A DNA stretch of 64,000 nucleotides. Origin: Stratiolaelaps scimitus. Its lineage: Eukaryota; Arthropoda; Arachnida; Mesostigmata; Laelapidae. The notes under the pieces are model-generated. The model did no database searches. It had not been told where the DNA came from and worked only from the letters and a program-made list of their open reading frames with translations. Where the stretch lies: NCBI GenBank assembly GCA_019614645.1, contig JABWDB010000004.1:6386001-6450000 (forward strand). The letters are read 5' to 3'. The position numbers were made by a program, and so were the translations under genes. Below are positions 36,209-47,536 of the stretch, piece after piece; the stretch's first letter is position 1; the number at the start of each line of letters is the position of its first letter.

Positions 36209-38945
36209 CTGCAAGGACATGACGCCGTTAGCAATGGGATCGAAACGGTGTTGTTCTCAGTTGTGTGTATGTGTGTGCTGTTCCCCGTGTGCAGATAGAC
36301 AGTACCTAATTAATAATAGTTAATAACGCTGTTAACAAGTGTTAATAATAAATAATACCGAGCACATGCAACGTGTATCAGTAGAGCTTCCCGGTACGTC
36401 CGTATGCTTTGCAAAAGAAGTGGCCGTTGTCCAGTTCTAGGAATGAATGCCGGCAGTAGCATCCGTGACGACTTTATTTTTGGCTGCATGAAACATCGCT
36501 GTATAAGTCCATACCCTTGATGGCAACGTTACATGAAGCACTGCTGGACCTTGTTGACGAGCTTTTTCTGGACCTTTTGCGAATCCCGCGTCTCGTCAAA
36601 GTAGGACCGCTCCGCACGTCATAGATGAAAGTGTGCTGGCCCTCTCAGCCGTTAACTGGCAGCTTGAAACTTTCCCGATACCCAACGTCGCCTAAAAGAA
36701 ACGTATGCAATTAGCACGGTTTTTATTATATCTGTGCTCATCTGTGTAATCTATATTTAAAGCACGGTATATCGTTCAACCGGCAAGCAACTGCCGACTA
36801 CCATGTAGCCATAACGACTAGGTAACGCAAGCCTCTGCCTTTCACAGCCTACGCTGGAACAATAACGTATTCGCAGTAGAAGAGCAGCATATCGTATCGA
36901 CGATTATATAAAACAATCATCTACGTATGTGTCCCGCACGTAGAGTAATGTTTAAGAAAGCTCCCGCAGTGACCTGGGGCTGAATAAACCCTAATCCTTC
37001 TCTGTTGTCGACAGTCGGCGGAAAACGAGCGGACCTCATAAGAATGACTATGAAGCCTTCGTTCCACCGGCTTTTTCACAGGTTTCACAAATGAGTGGTT
37101 TGCCCGAAAAAGTTCACTTATGTTTCATATACGACCCGTTTCATATTGGATACCTTTCATCCAACATGTGGCTCAATATATCGATTGCTAACCAGCGAGA
37201 AGGACAAGGCGGTAAGTGGCCTATGCATGGGCCTGCATAGTGGCTGTACTGTTACATGGAAAATATTAGCTGCCGGCAGTAGATTCAACGCGGACATTTT
37301 TTGTCAGCCGATCGTGAGAAGAACCTCGGATCCGTTATTATGATGTCAGTGTTTACCACCACCTCGTCTCGTGGTTCGAGCTGACAACTGACTCGTTTTT
37401 CCCCGTTGGCGTACAGGACATCGTATCGATCGGGACCCCCTCACACTCTATTTTCTGACCGAGAGTCCTGAAGAAGACCGCTTCCGACGTGAAGTGTCTG
37501 TCGGCCCGAAGGCCGGCGGCGACCTGTTTTAACGGTTGTGGTCCCTTGTGGTACAAGCGGGCAATGTGGCTTCCGTGATGAGAATATTAACAGCCTCGAA
37601 CTGTGTAAAGGAATCAGGCTGGGCTCCTTAATGAGTTATATGTAACTTTATAAGATATTTATGGTAACATTCAATAGAAAGTAACAATGTGTTGACCCTA
37701 GTGAACACGATCAAGATGCTCACTATTGTCACTATTAACAACTCCTTTTGGTGGTAACTACTGCTGGGACAGAATGGTGTTCATTTTATCTGCTGCTGTT
37801 GCTTATTCGATGTACGATACATAAACTACTCACTCGTCACTATCGATAGGGAGAAACATACTTTTCATCCATGGCGTCGTCAGCGTTTCGTGCGCGACGC
37901 GAGAATATGAGAAGGTTGCAAATTCCCATTGCAAGATCGACGTATTTGTGCGAACACGTAATGAGGAGAGAATTGAGTCCTGACCACAACTGCTGAGAGG
38001 GCTTTCATACTTCTACAAGTTGCCAACATAACTAGCTCTCAGAAACTCTCCCACCTCAATGGTAGCCGGTTGTCACCTGTCCACGTCCATAAATGACAAC
38101 ACCGCTTAGATTCAGTCAGAACGACTTCTTTATTGAGATCAATATGATTTTTTGCGCACCCACCCAACGCCCTTTTTATGCGCCTTGTACCAGTGGTCTC
38201 AATCTCACAAAATTCCCAGCCTGCTTCGATTATCTGCTGACCATTGCTGATATCGATCTATTCGATTTAGAGTGGCCAAACGGTACTCGTCCCCTCCTCA
38301 ACCTTTCCCTTACGAATATGCATGTTGATGCAATTATTAGAATAGACATTCTCTCCTGGTTCTCCTCAAAAATTGAGTAAAATGTCTCATTAGCAATCAT
38401 TAGCTGCCACGTACTGCCTATGAATTGTAGCGTATGTATGTGTTTTAGCGAAATAGCCAGTTATCTTGATAATTTCGTTGTCTTGCCCACACGCTGCTGT
38501 GTTTACCCTGACAGATATCTTGTCCAACCCTCAAGGTTTGGTCATAATTTATGGATCGCTCACACCGAGTGAATGCCAAGGGGTGCTTCCCCTTGTGCCG
38601 CTTAAATTGAGTATGTTACAACAAACAAATCGTGGGGTAGCCCTTATTCAGCGGGCGCTCTCTTCTCGATTAGCATGCCTGTCTCATCTTTGGCTTCGAA
38701 GGTTACCTAGACAACCGCATCTGGTAGAATAAATACGTGTACATAGTTGTTCTCGTTCAGTTAGATGTCATCACGTTTTCCAAAGGTCTCTCGTTGCCTC
38801 TGATATCTCGCTATACATCAAAATGTGCACGTATCATATTTAGCTAGTGTGTGTGTAACCCACGTGCGCTTGTGTCTTATACTAGAGTCTAGAAGACGCA
38901 TGACCAAGCGACAACGACCCGGCGACTGTTCAGGGGTCGAGACAT
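36209..38945. other. Spacer between units 10 and 11
   Basis: Minus strand 36460-36691 shows broken coding-like traces behind an acceptor (CGTTTCTTTTAG, AG at 36692-36693): DVGYRESFKLPVNG then a stop, FIYDVRSG, and in another frame RSYFDETRDSQKVQKKL and VNKVQQCFM. I cannot name them. They could be a dead exon or a processed pseudogene. Plus-strand frames near 38093-38380 and 38466-38732 are unrecognised. Confidence 0.4.
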
Positions 38946-39292
38946 TCAGGGTGCTTGCATGATGTCGAGATACTCAGGGTGCTTGGACCTGATATGGTAG
39001 ATGAGCGGGGAGGTGACACAGGTGCGGTAGGTCCGACCGCAAATCCTGCACTGGGCCTTTCTCCGACAGGCCAATTTGACAAAGACCTTCCACACATCGC
39101 TCGATTTGGCTGAAGGCCAGTTGCCCAGATCGTGCAGATTCGAAGGGTCGTCCCGCGCCATAGTGCAGTCGTTGATCCGGTACTCGTTGTTGGACGAAGA
39201 ACAAAGTGGGGCGGGCTCCTCGAAGAGGACAATCTCCATCGAATCCGGTAGGCCGCGCCTCATCGCTGGGACAACACTCGGTTCGTATTTGT
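38946..39292 (-). CDS. Alternative terminal exon with BED zinc finger (unit 11)
   Basis: About 115 residues, entered in the shared phase at TGTTCTTGCAG (AG at 39293-39294). The linker (about 1-60) contains an acidic/hydrophobic stretch, DSMEIVLFEEPAPLCSSSNN. The BED core: NWPSAKSSDVWKVFVKLACR (Trp 68), CRIC (Cys 82, Cys 85), PLIYHIRSKH (His 100, His 105), ending PEYLDIMQAP. It is divergent: the usual acidic residue after the aromatic block is replaced by a basic CRRK, and the segment between Cys and His contains an extra Cys (RTCVTS). Upstream open frame to 39494 is intronic readthrough. Confidence 0.86.
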
Positions 39293-41222
39293 CTGCAAGA
39301 ACATTACACGTGGCTAGTGACAAACAGATCTTCCTTTGTAAGGGCGAGAAAACAAGAGAGGATTGTGCGCCAATATCGTCTACACAAAATGATCGTTGAC
39401 GACTGGCCGATTCGGTTGAACACAACTGGCAGACGTATACAAATGCAAGTTTCAATAAAGGACTAATGTTGTAATAAGTAGCGAACGCCGTCAATCAACA
39501 CACCATTTCCGAGACAGAACTACCCCATCCATAATACTATAGTTAACAGGACCACTCCAAGATAGAACGTTTTCCGACTTATGAACGTTTGGTTCTGTAC
39601 AATGTATTATATATGTCTATATTTCATAGGATTACAGTAACTATTTGTCAAGTTAACGGATCCGCGCGCTGTCGCCCGGTGTTCTCACGTAGCACACAAC
39701 AGGACGACACGATGTTTCTTCGTTGGGGCACTCCCCGCAGCTTTATTGATTTCCTTATTTACTTAACAACTCTATTTACATAATATATGTCTATTATATA
39801 GGCGGTTGGACGCGATCATTAGGTTTCTCTATGTACAAACGGGCATCCACATTTATCGATCATTGTAACAGAACGCATTAGACATATAGCAAAATCATTA
39901 AGTGTGGGTGTAGATCGCTTATGACAGTATACACAAGGTCATTCAGGTTGGCATTCTGTATGTTTATCGTATACGCGCGTATAACATAACATTACAATAG
40001 CTTTGAGTTTGGTTTGCGGCTGAAAGGCTCCCAGCCCTTCTTCGCTAATCGGATGTTTACTCGGCGGCGTAACTATGCTTCGTGTCGAAGGGAAAGGCCA
40101 CATATCCACGAATGAGGCCTTCTCGTTACGATATATGCATTATACATTCGACAAACTCGCTCTGCCTGAGATCGCCAGCTCGCGGGGTGTTTGTACACTA
40201 TTGCATTGAAGAAGCCGAGCTAGGAATGATTTAAACAATATCTGCTATTTTCAACTTTTCCCGTCGTAAACATCTATAACTTTATCTCACCGTGAGCGTG
40301 TGCTAAAATTTGGTTTCGCAAATTCAATTCATTATTATTCAACGAAATAGTGTTACAATTTTGTATGCAAACATGCCATCAGATGCATGGCTAATTAGCT
40401 CAAAATACCGATGAGCTCAAAATACCGACGGGATTACCTAATTGAACCTAGAACAGAACACGTTTTTGTCATGTTATTGTTTTTTACTCTCGTATTTTGT
40501 CTAGGTGTAAAGGAACGGTCAAAGGTTTGACCGTTCCTGGTAAAAAGTGGCCAGAGATGTTTGTGTTCCACGCTGCGCTTCATGGATCTGAACAAGAGGA
40601 AGCAACAGAATTTCTGAGGTTTGTCAGAGATGAAACCGGCTAGCCAAAGCCACAATGGCCGAGGATCGCACTCTCGAAAAGTAATGAATTTGATGGGCAT
40701 TCTCTCCGTGTTCATACACAAATACCGTGTTTTGTTGATCACATAGAGGAGAACTATTGAACCCAGCCACAATGAGGCGCATAACGGACCACCAAACGCG
40801 CGATCCAACCTTGCTACGTTGTATTCGAAACCCACAAAAACAAAAGCTGTGTAAACAACACGCGACGCTCCAATGGTTCAGAGGTAGCGGAACTGATTTT
40901 CTTTTTCGGACCTAATCATTTTACGGGTTCGTTGTGCTATAGCAATAAATCGAATAATCCCCATAGACAATCTGCGTCCGGTTGTTCAAAAGGTCGCCAC
41001 CGCTGCGGTATGCATTATGGGCAGTGTGTCGAAAGCAGCAGCCCGGTCAGCATTGACATACTCCACAGTTGTCCACTATTACAGTTGTAACAAATTACCC
41101 CGTTGTATTCTTTCATGGCAAAGACCACCGTATAGTACATACAACAATATGCTACTAGCTAGTTAACCCAGTAGGTCTAAAAACATGGAACCGCATCACA
41201 CACAAATGAGATCAATTCTTCT
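39293..41222. other. Spacer between units 11 and 12
   Basis: It holds a direct duplication near 40398-40433 and a 13-bp inverted repeat at 40511-40538. The minus-strand frame at 40434-40835 (133 codons) is partly hydrophobic and overlaps that inverted repeat. I do not recognise it and treat it as chance. Confidence 0.45.
40511..40538. repeat. Perfect 13-bp inverted repeat
   Basis: AGGAACGGTCAAA and TTTGACCGTTCCT are separated by GG. A tight, non-AT-repeat hairpin of unknown role. Confidence 0.8.
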
Positions 41223-41791
41223 CTATATAACGACAGCGTGAGTCCGTCTGAGGTGATACTTTAGCGATGTCGTCATCGCATGTGGCGTTTTCAAAACGTG
41301 TCCGCACATCGCGCATTTTGCATGCGACCGACAAATCGAGCGGACGAAATAGCGCCAAACCTCAGATCTGCCCGTTCCGCTCAGGTCCCACTCGATTGCC
41401 TCGAGGGCGGTGGCGTTCGATGCGACATTGTACTCCACAACGTGGAGGTCCATTCGTTGCGCAACGAGATAATCTTGCGCCAGCTGACTGAACACCTGTT
41501 CGCTGGACAGCTTGCTATCGTGGTCAAGCCCGTGCGGCTCCATGATCGACTTCAATGGTCGAATGCTCGACCAGGTCGCAAGGAGCGGTGCACGAGGCGG
41601 TGGCTGTGAAGGCTGTGTTGTGGGGTCTGTCGTGCTGATAACGATACTGTCGTCCTTGGTGCTCGGACTCGTCGAGATACTCGACCCGGCCGTTGCTGTT
41701 GTGGTGGTGGTGGTATTTGTTCCATTAAAGCTCGTCGATGATGGCACTCGGAGAGAAGTTGCACCTCGTTCAGCCGAATCGGTGTGCCACT
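41223..41791 (-). CDS. Alternative terminal exon with BED zinc finger (unit 12)
   Basis: The longest BED tail, about 189 residues, entered in the shared phase at CACTGCTTGCAG (AG at 41792-41793). The linker (about 1-140) holds a Thr/Ser-rich stretch (NGTNTTTTTTATAGSSISTS) and a Pro-rich segment near residue 70, then a more ordered acidic stretch before the finger. The BED core: GRSEVWRYFVRSICRSH (Trp 146), CAMC (Cys 160, Cys 163), SLKYHLRRTH (His 180, His 185), stopping four residues later. It is the rightmost BED unit; units to its right are C2H2. The ATG at 41747 lies inside the exon and is not needed. Confidence 0.88.
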
Positions 41792-44628
41792 CTGCAAGCA
41801 GTGTAAAAGATTAGAGCGAATCGAGGGGAATGGAAGGTTTCACTAAGATCTAATATCTCGAGAACAATAGTTTCAAAAGCGGAGAACTTTGTTGCCAATA
41901 CAGTTTACAGGTAACTGAGCCGATATTATTCGGAACGTGAAACATTCCATATAGTCTGCGAGCGACCCGTTCAGCCGAAGGGGACACACCTCGAGTTCCG
42001 CAAGGTCGAAGATATAGCTACGACATTGACATCACTGTTTGAAGGTTACAAGATACAACTGTTACGACTTGCGTGGTGGATAACTCTACAGCGAGCAATT
42101 TCGAAATGAAAGCATGCGATCTACCCATTAGGTCGTTCCACAATAAATGTCGCTTCTTTAAGCCCAGCAAGGACTAATAGGTAGAATTGCAAAAACCGCT
42201 TCAAGTCGCCAAAGCATTACATAATAAATATACTTTATTTATGCTTTACTATATTTTAGTGTTTCCATTCACACGTAGGTATATTGCCGGAACGTTTTGT
42301 GTTTTCAGTTGACCACGTTGACTCGTCGTTTGAGAGAGCAGGGTCGCTCAGACAACCAAAGGATGTCCATACGCCAATAACCCGTTGAAAAATATATACG
42401 GATTGACTACAAGAAAATCGCCCCCGAATCCACCTGTAATAAAATACAAACGTCAAAAATCCGACACAAAATCCTTTCCAATATATATAATTAGCACCCC
42501 TTCGCAGCCAGCGTGATGTACAACATAGTCTAGAATTTTCAATATGCCTCCTTATACTAACAAAGGTCACGATCATCAGAGCTGACTTAAATTGGGATTC
42601 TTTGATACTGCACAGGATTTTCTGCAACAGTACATATTGACGGGCCTGGGTGTCTGCTACCTGGAAAAGCGTCAGGGGATGCTTATTCCCCGCGGCAACG
42701 TGACATATACGTACACGACTGAGAAGGGTTTCTGCATCATCACCGGCTCCAAGACCATTTGATTCACATTGTACTTAGTACTCTGTTATATTAGCTTTGC
42801 TTCTTGGATGGTCCAACAGCGCCGCCGCTGCACTGGCCTGAACTCATCTGGAAAAAAGGCCACTCGAGCACCTGTGGAGGCTGAGTTGCCCATGCGCAAC
42901 CGTGCCATTATGCGTGTATAATATGTGGACGGGTGCCCTTGTGCTCCGCGAAATAATCACAGCAACGTCTAACGGAATAGTACTCTCGAGTGCGGCAAGT
43001 GAATATGGCAGGCTGGGACGCCTAACTGATAGAAAGAGAAACATGAAATAGAAAGACAACCGCGCGCATATGCTTCAGGTCCGACACCTCTCAATCACAA
43101 TGTTTATTTTCTCTCGTGTTGTATATTTAAATGTATAGATATTTACACAACTGTACAATAGACATCTTATGTACAGGTAGCCGCTTACCTACTACATAAG
43201 TAGTTTAACTTTAGCAAATCAGCTTCATGTTTTACCTCATCAAATGCTTTTGGTTAGGACGAGCTCGTTCTTCATACGTTTCCTTTCGGTGCAAGCTTTC
43301 TAGCACTGCAGCCGCTGGTAAATGCTTTTAATGAAAGCCTCCCCTTAAGCTGGAATGAGAATCGTATGTATTTACAGTAAAATCTACACACCTTGAAACA
43401 AAACCCGTCCTGTGCCAAAACGCTCTTCATAGGGAGGAACCAGCTGGGGAATACTGCTGCCGGGGCTTTGGCAAGTGTGCGTTAGCGACACATGATTCTT
43501 GTGCTAGCTAGTGTTAATTAGTTAATTAGTGCATTAATAATAGTTCACTAACAATAGTCACTAATATGGACTTTCACTTGAGTATTGCTTTCGCGCGGAG
43601 GTCGTACGTTAAAGATACTTCCGAATATAACTAAGTCAACAATCCTCTATGAAATCAAGTACGAGTAAGCAGGATGTCAATACAAAAGACCAACCAAGAC
43701 ATGGCTTTCCTCGGTTAAATAATGTAACAGCTGCTTCCTTCTTTAATTTTTTTCTTTTTATATTGAGAGTCGAACAGGAACAGGCCGAACTGTCTATCGT
43801 CCATTAGCCAATAATGTATCACATAGTGGACCGTATCGCATATTGTTGATATCAATGAGTAACAATATGAGATCATTGACAGAGGACTGCGATTCGCCGG
43901 TGTGAGATGTCCAGCCCTCACATGAACACAGCGAGAAGTTGTTTCGCTTAATCAATTCATACGAACAATCTATCTATCGTTGTTGGTATATGCTGCGTAC
44001 GTGTTAAAGCTGCGTGTATATGTGAGGTGCAAAATATGTTAACATAACGAATACAGACGCACACAACACTTAACATAGTAACAGATGTTTGGCTGTAGCA
44101 ATCTACGTTGTATGGTGATCAATGTCCCAGGTCGTGTCTGGGTAACGACGCATCGCTCGAACCTCTACCCTTCCACTGTAATTAGCAAGCGATTGCCTTG
44201 TTTAGATGGTTCTACAGTTAATCGTATTAAACAGCAGACAGAGATGAAGTCCTACATGGAGGTACAACTCTAGTGTTATGTGTAGGGCAGTAACGTTGAT
44301 GCGTGTAAGAAAAATGACTATGTGCGAGCTCGCTATCGGTTCGCTAAATATTGAAATCGGCAGCCCACAAAATCATTCGGGAAGAATTTCTGGGGTCAGT
44401 TCGGCAAACGAACTCCTCGAGTGTTGTATATCTATGCAATAATTTATCGAAATAAAATCATGGGCTAACGCTGGTCCCTCAAATTATAATACATTGCTCG
44501 TACGCATAATTTGCATATATTACATACGATTTTGTTTCGTTTGTCTCCCTCCGCGATACGCCTCTCAACGATCGAGTGCATGTTGACGTCATTGTACTAT
44601 CATCAATGCTAATTGCACTAGCATCTAA
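41792..44628. other. Spacer between units 12 and 13
   Basis: A plus-strand acceptor (TTTTCTGCAACAG, AG at 42629-42630) opens a 43-codon frame, YILTGLGVCYLEKRQGMLIP... to a stop at 42760-42762. It reads as coding-like but is unidentified. No zinc-finger exon was found. Confidence 0.4.
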
Positions 44629-44886
44629 TTAAATGCATTCATCATCGAATGATCCAGCTAGTGCAATGCTGACCACTCGCGGATGATGCACCCTTGCATG
44701 CCGGTGGAGGCTGGAATGGGCTGCTGATCTGTAATGGCACAGGGCGCATCTAAACGGCTTTTCGCCCGTATGACGCGAGTTGACATGCGAATCGAGCGTC
44801 ATCTTCTGTGTGAATCGCTGTCCGCAGAAACGACAGACAAATGGCCGCTCTCCGGTGTGGACGCGAATGTGACGTGTTAGGTTCAC
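44629..44886 (-). CDS. C2H2 exon completing a three-finger tail (unit 13, second exon)
   Basis: Acceptor GTTTTTCCACGCAG (AG at 44887-44888), phase 0, stop at 44629. It begins with the His half of a finger, VNLTRHIRVH, then TGERPF, finger 2 VCRFCGQRF...HVNSRH, TGEKPF, finger 3 RCALCHYRS...HARVHH, and a tail ending SFDDECI. The first half-finger makes sense only if joined to PVCPYTTPRQ of 45254-45441, giving exactly 12 residues between Cys and His. An upstream AG at 44901-44902 reads into the same frame in the shared phase, so the shared exon could also splice there directly and skip the first exon. Confidence 0.87.
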   Translation of the reverse strand: MNLTRHIRVHTGERPFVCRFCGQRFTQKMTLDSHVNSRHTGEKPFRCALCHYRSAAHSSLHRHARVHHPRVVSIALAGSFDDECI

Positions 44887-45253
44887 CTGCGTGGAAAAAC
44901 CTGCTTGAATAAAAGCGCATACGACAACGCACATAGGTCACAAACTGACACAAAGAGCGTCTTCCTCACAGAGAGATTGAGCGGGATCGAGAACGGGAGT
45001 CTGCGTGCCAAACAAATGCTACAAACAATTACATAGATTTTATTTTTATTTAATTTTTTAATTTTATTTTTAATCAAATTGATTTTTTTATTTAATTATT
45101 ATTTGATCTATAATGATACAATGCTTTAATCCTTCCTGCTAGGATTCCTATCGTATGCACCGTTTGCCAACCTCGTCGGTCGATTAAAATCATGCTGCTG
45201 GCATTACAGAGTAGCTGTTTTCGACATCATCTCGAACCATATCAATCATTCAC
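44887..45253 (-). other. Predicted intron inside finger 1 of unit 13
   Basis: A 367-base phase-0 intron, donor CAG|GTGAAT and acceptor CGCAG|GTG. It includes an A/T-only tract near 45038-45106. Confidence 0.8.
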
Positions 45254-45441
45254 CTGCCGGGGCGTTGTGTACGGACAGACTGGACAACGGTGCCTTCGAA
45301 CCTCTTGGCCATTGACAGCTAGTCCCTGTTGCTGTTGTTGTTCCCGCTCCTGATTGCTTTGCTGCGATGAGAGAATGCTGAGGGAGGCACTGCTGCCCGT
45401 GATGTCCTCCCAGTACTCCAACTCGCCGCAATCAGTGTCCT
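45254..45441 (-). CDS. Acidic linker plus half C2H2 finger (unit 13, first exon)
   Basis: Entered in the shared phase at GTCATTATTTCAG (AG at 45442-45443). It encodes EDTDCGELEYWEDITGSSAS, a Ser/Gln-rich segment with five Gln in a row, then HRCPVCPYTTPRQ and the donor CAG|GTGAAT (GT at 45252-45253). Cys 53 and Cys 56 pair with His 69 and His 73 from the next exon. The joined unit is about 148 residues with three fingers. Without splicing the frame stops five codons later, so the split is required for a functional finger. Confidence 0.85.
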
Positions 45442-47216
45442 CTGAAATAATGACGACAGGTGAGGCAAAACTGCGGGACAAGGACGCCGGGTCGATGAAG
45501 AAAGAATAAATGCCAATCATCAAAATATAGGATGACGAATCCAATAGTGAATAACACACACGCACGTACCTATCTAGAATAGGTTATACAGTAGATACAG
45601 TCGCCGGTGTAAATGGTCACAGGGAGTTTGTTTGCAAGCTAACGACGATTGAATATCAACTGATTGTTGCTTGTTGTTCTTTTTGTTGAACGAAGGCGAA
45701 AAGCAATGACATAGAAGCCACATTGGTACATTGTGTTGGCAAGTATCAGCATTGTGTGGTTCGGGCGCGAAAACAAAACACCGATCCCCGGGTTCGAATG
45801 CAAACGACAAAAGCTCACCTCTTTCGAAGGGCGTAAACGGAGAGAAAAAGGATCCTCACGTGAAAGTTCCATATTAAAATATATGTCCCGCATATGTTCC
45901 GTGACTGTGTACTCATGTTGTACTCGCGTGCGATCATGATACGATAACTGGGTAACAACAACGATTCTGTCTATTGAAAAATTAAAGACCGACTTTATTT
46001 TCTCCAATCTCTCGTTACATTGACTGGCCACACGGCCTCAAAGGACATTCCAGTATTCAGGGACACTTTTATAAAGTGAAGCTGAATTGAGTTACAGGTA
46101 AAAATACGTTTCATCCGTACTCAATATTTGTCATATTAAATGTATTGATATTGTAAAATTGTTTCTTCAGACACGTTCGATGAACAAACGTATCGATGCA
46201 TGCTGAAGGTAAACCCCAGCAGGCGACGCCAACCCCAAGGCAATTCAGCAGGTTTTTAGAAAATGATTTATCATTCTGTGACCTAGTCATGTATTATGTA
46301 GTGCACAACTTTGAGCAATCTCATTCATTGTCAAACGCGTAGAATACAATATTACCTACATTTAGCGTTTATTAAGATACGTGTGTGAACAGCGACACCG
46401 GCCAATGAGAGCACTTTGGAGACCGACCAGTGGTGCTAACGAAGGTCAGTCAGACTAGTGTAACATATAATATGGTTCATCTACAGAAACGTGAGAACTG
46501 GACAGATGAAATATTCGATCAAAGAACGAGCATAAATTGTTTGAAAGGATGCCCAAGTGACATAAAGATGTCATATCAATTCTATCACAAGCATCATCGA
46601 GATTATTCTACAATGTCTGCATTTGCACCACCATTTGAACGAGCTAGTCGATCTAGTAAATCGTCCTCTATGCATCAACATACAGGCACACACACCACAC
46701 GCAAACATTTAAAATTGCGCTAATGACTTCGTTGTTGGTGCGTTTAGGCTACCACAATTGACTATATCAACAGAATGATATATATATACGTATATATATT
46801 TGGTACAAGTGGCAGGTCGCCAGCTGATAACATTCTGTGACAATTTTCAAGCGAAATCTTCCTCTGTACGACCTTCGTTACGAGTACGCTCCAGCTTGAG
46901 CTGCGCTGGCTGGCTGGCGAAATGTCGGCACAGTAACGCACAACGATAGAGCATGATATAGATAAACATTTATCGAATGATAATAATAATAATAATAATA
47001 ATATTAATAATAATGACTAATATGAAATAATGATGAATCAGAGTATACTATTGATTTTGCACCACTACTTCATGACGTGTATGTATTCCACGCTGTTCCT
47101 CTGACTGTATTTATCTAAACATTGCATTTCTCTCATCTCTCTCTCTCTCTCACTATGGTTGTCCATTATTCGGGCGCGTTCGCCACTTGCAGTGTGGTCT
47201 GTTCACCATGATCTGT
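45442..47216. other. Spacer between units 13 and 14
   Basis: It holds (TA)n near 46779-46799 and an (AAT)n run at 46979-47014, plus a (CT)n tract near 47134-47152. No gene is supported. Confidence 0.5.
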
Positions 47217-47536
47217 TTATGTGATGCGGATCAGAGTTGCCTTGTGCACGGTGCGGACATGCCGCTGAAGTTTGCTCATCTGCCGAAATGAGTATCCACA
47301 ATGCGGGCAAGGAAATGGCCGAGCGCCGGTGTGAGTTCGCACGTGATCGACCATATGCTGGCGGTTGCGACTACTATACGTGCAGGGCGGTATGCCACAG
47401 CGGTACTCTGAGTCGCCACGAAAGAACAGCGGCTCCTCGGGTTCAGAACTTCGGCCGCCGGCCACAAAGTCGTAGAATCCGTTCACCGTTCGGTGTAGGC
47501 CACTGCCAGTGACGGCGTATAGCGGCGGGCAAGCGT
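47217..47536 (-). CDS. Alternative terminal exon, two C2H2 fingers (unit 14)
   Basis: About 106 residues, entered in the shared phase at ACAACTTTCAG (AG at 47537-47538). The linker (about 1-44) ends EPEEPLFFRGDSEY. Finger 1 is YRCGIPPCTYSSRN...HMVDHVRTH, with Cys-x4-Cys instead of Cys-x2-Cys. The linker between fingers is TGARPF, and finger 2 is PCPHCGYSFRQ...HVRTVH. It ends KATLIRIT. It is a duplicate of unit 15: both share HM(V/T)DHVRTHTGARPF and an acidic-aromatic segment just before finger 1 (EEPLFF against EEELFY). Confidence 0.9.
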
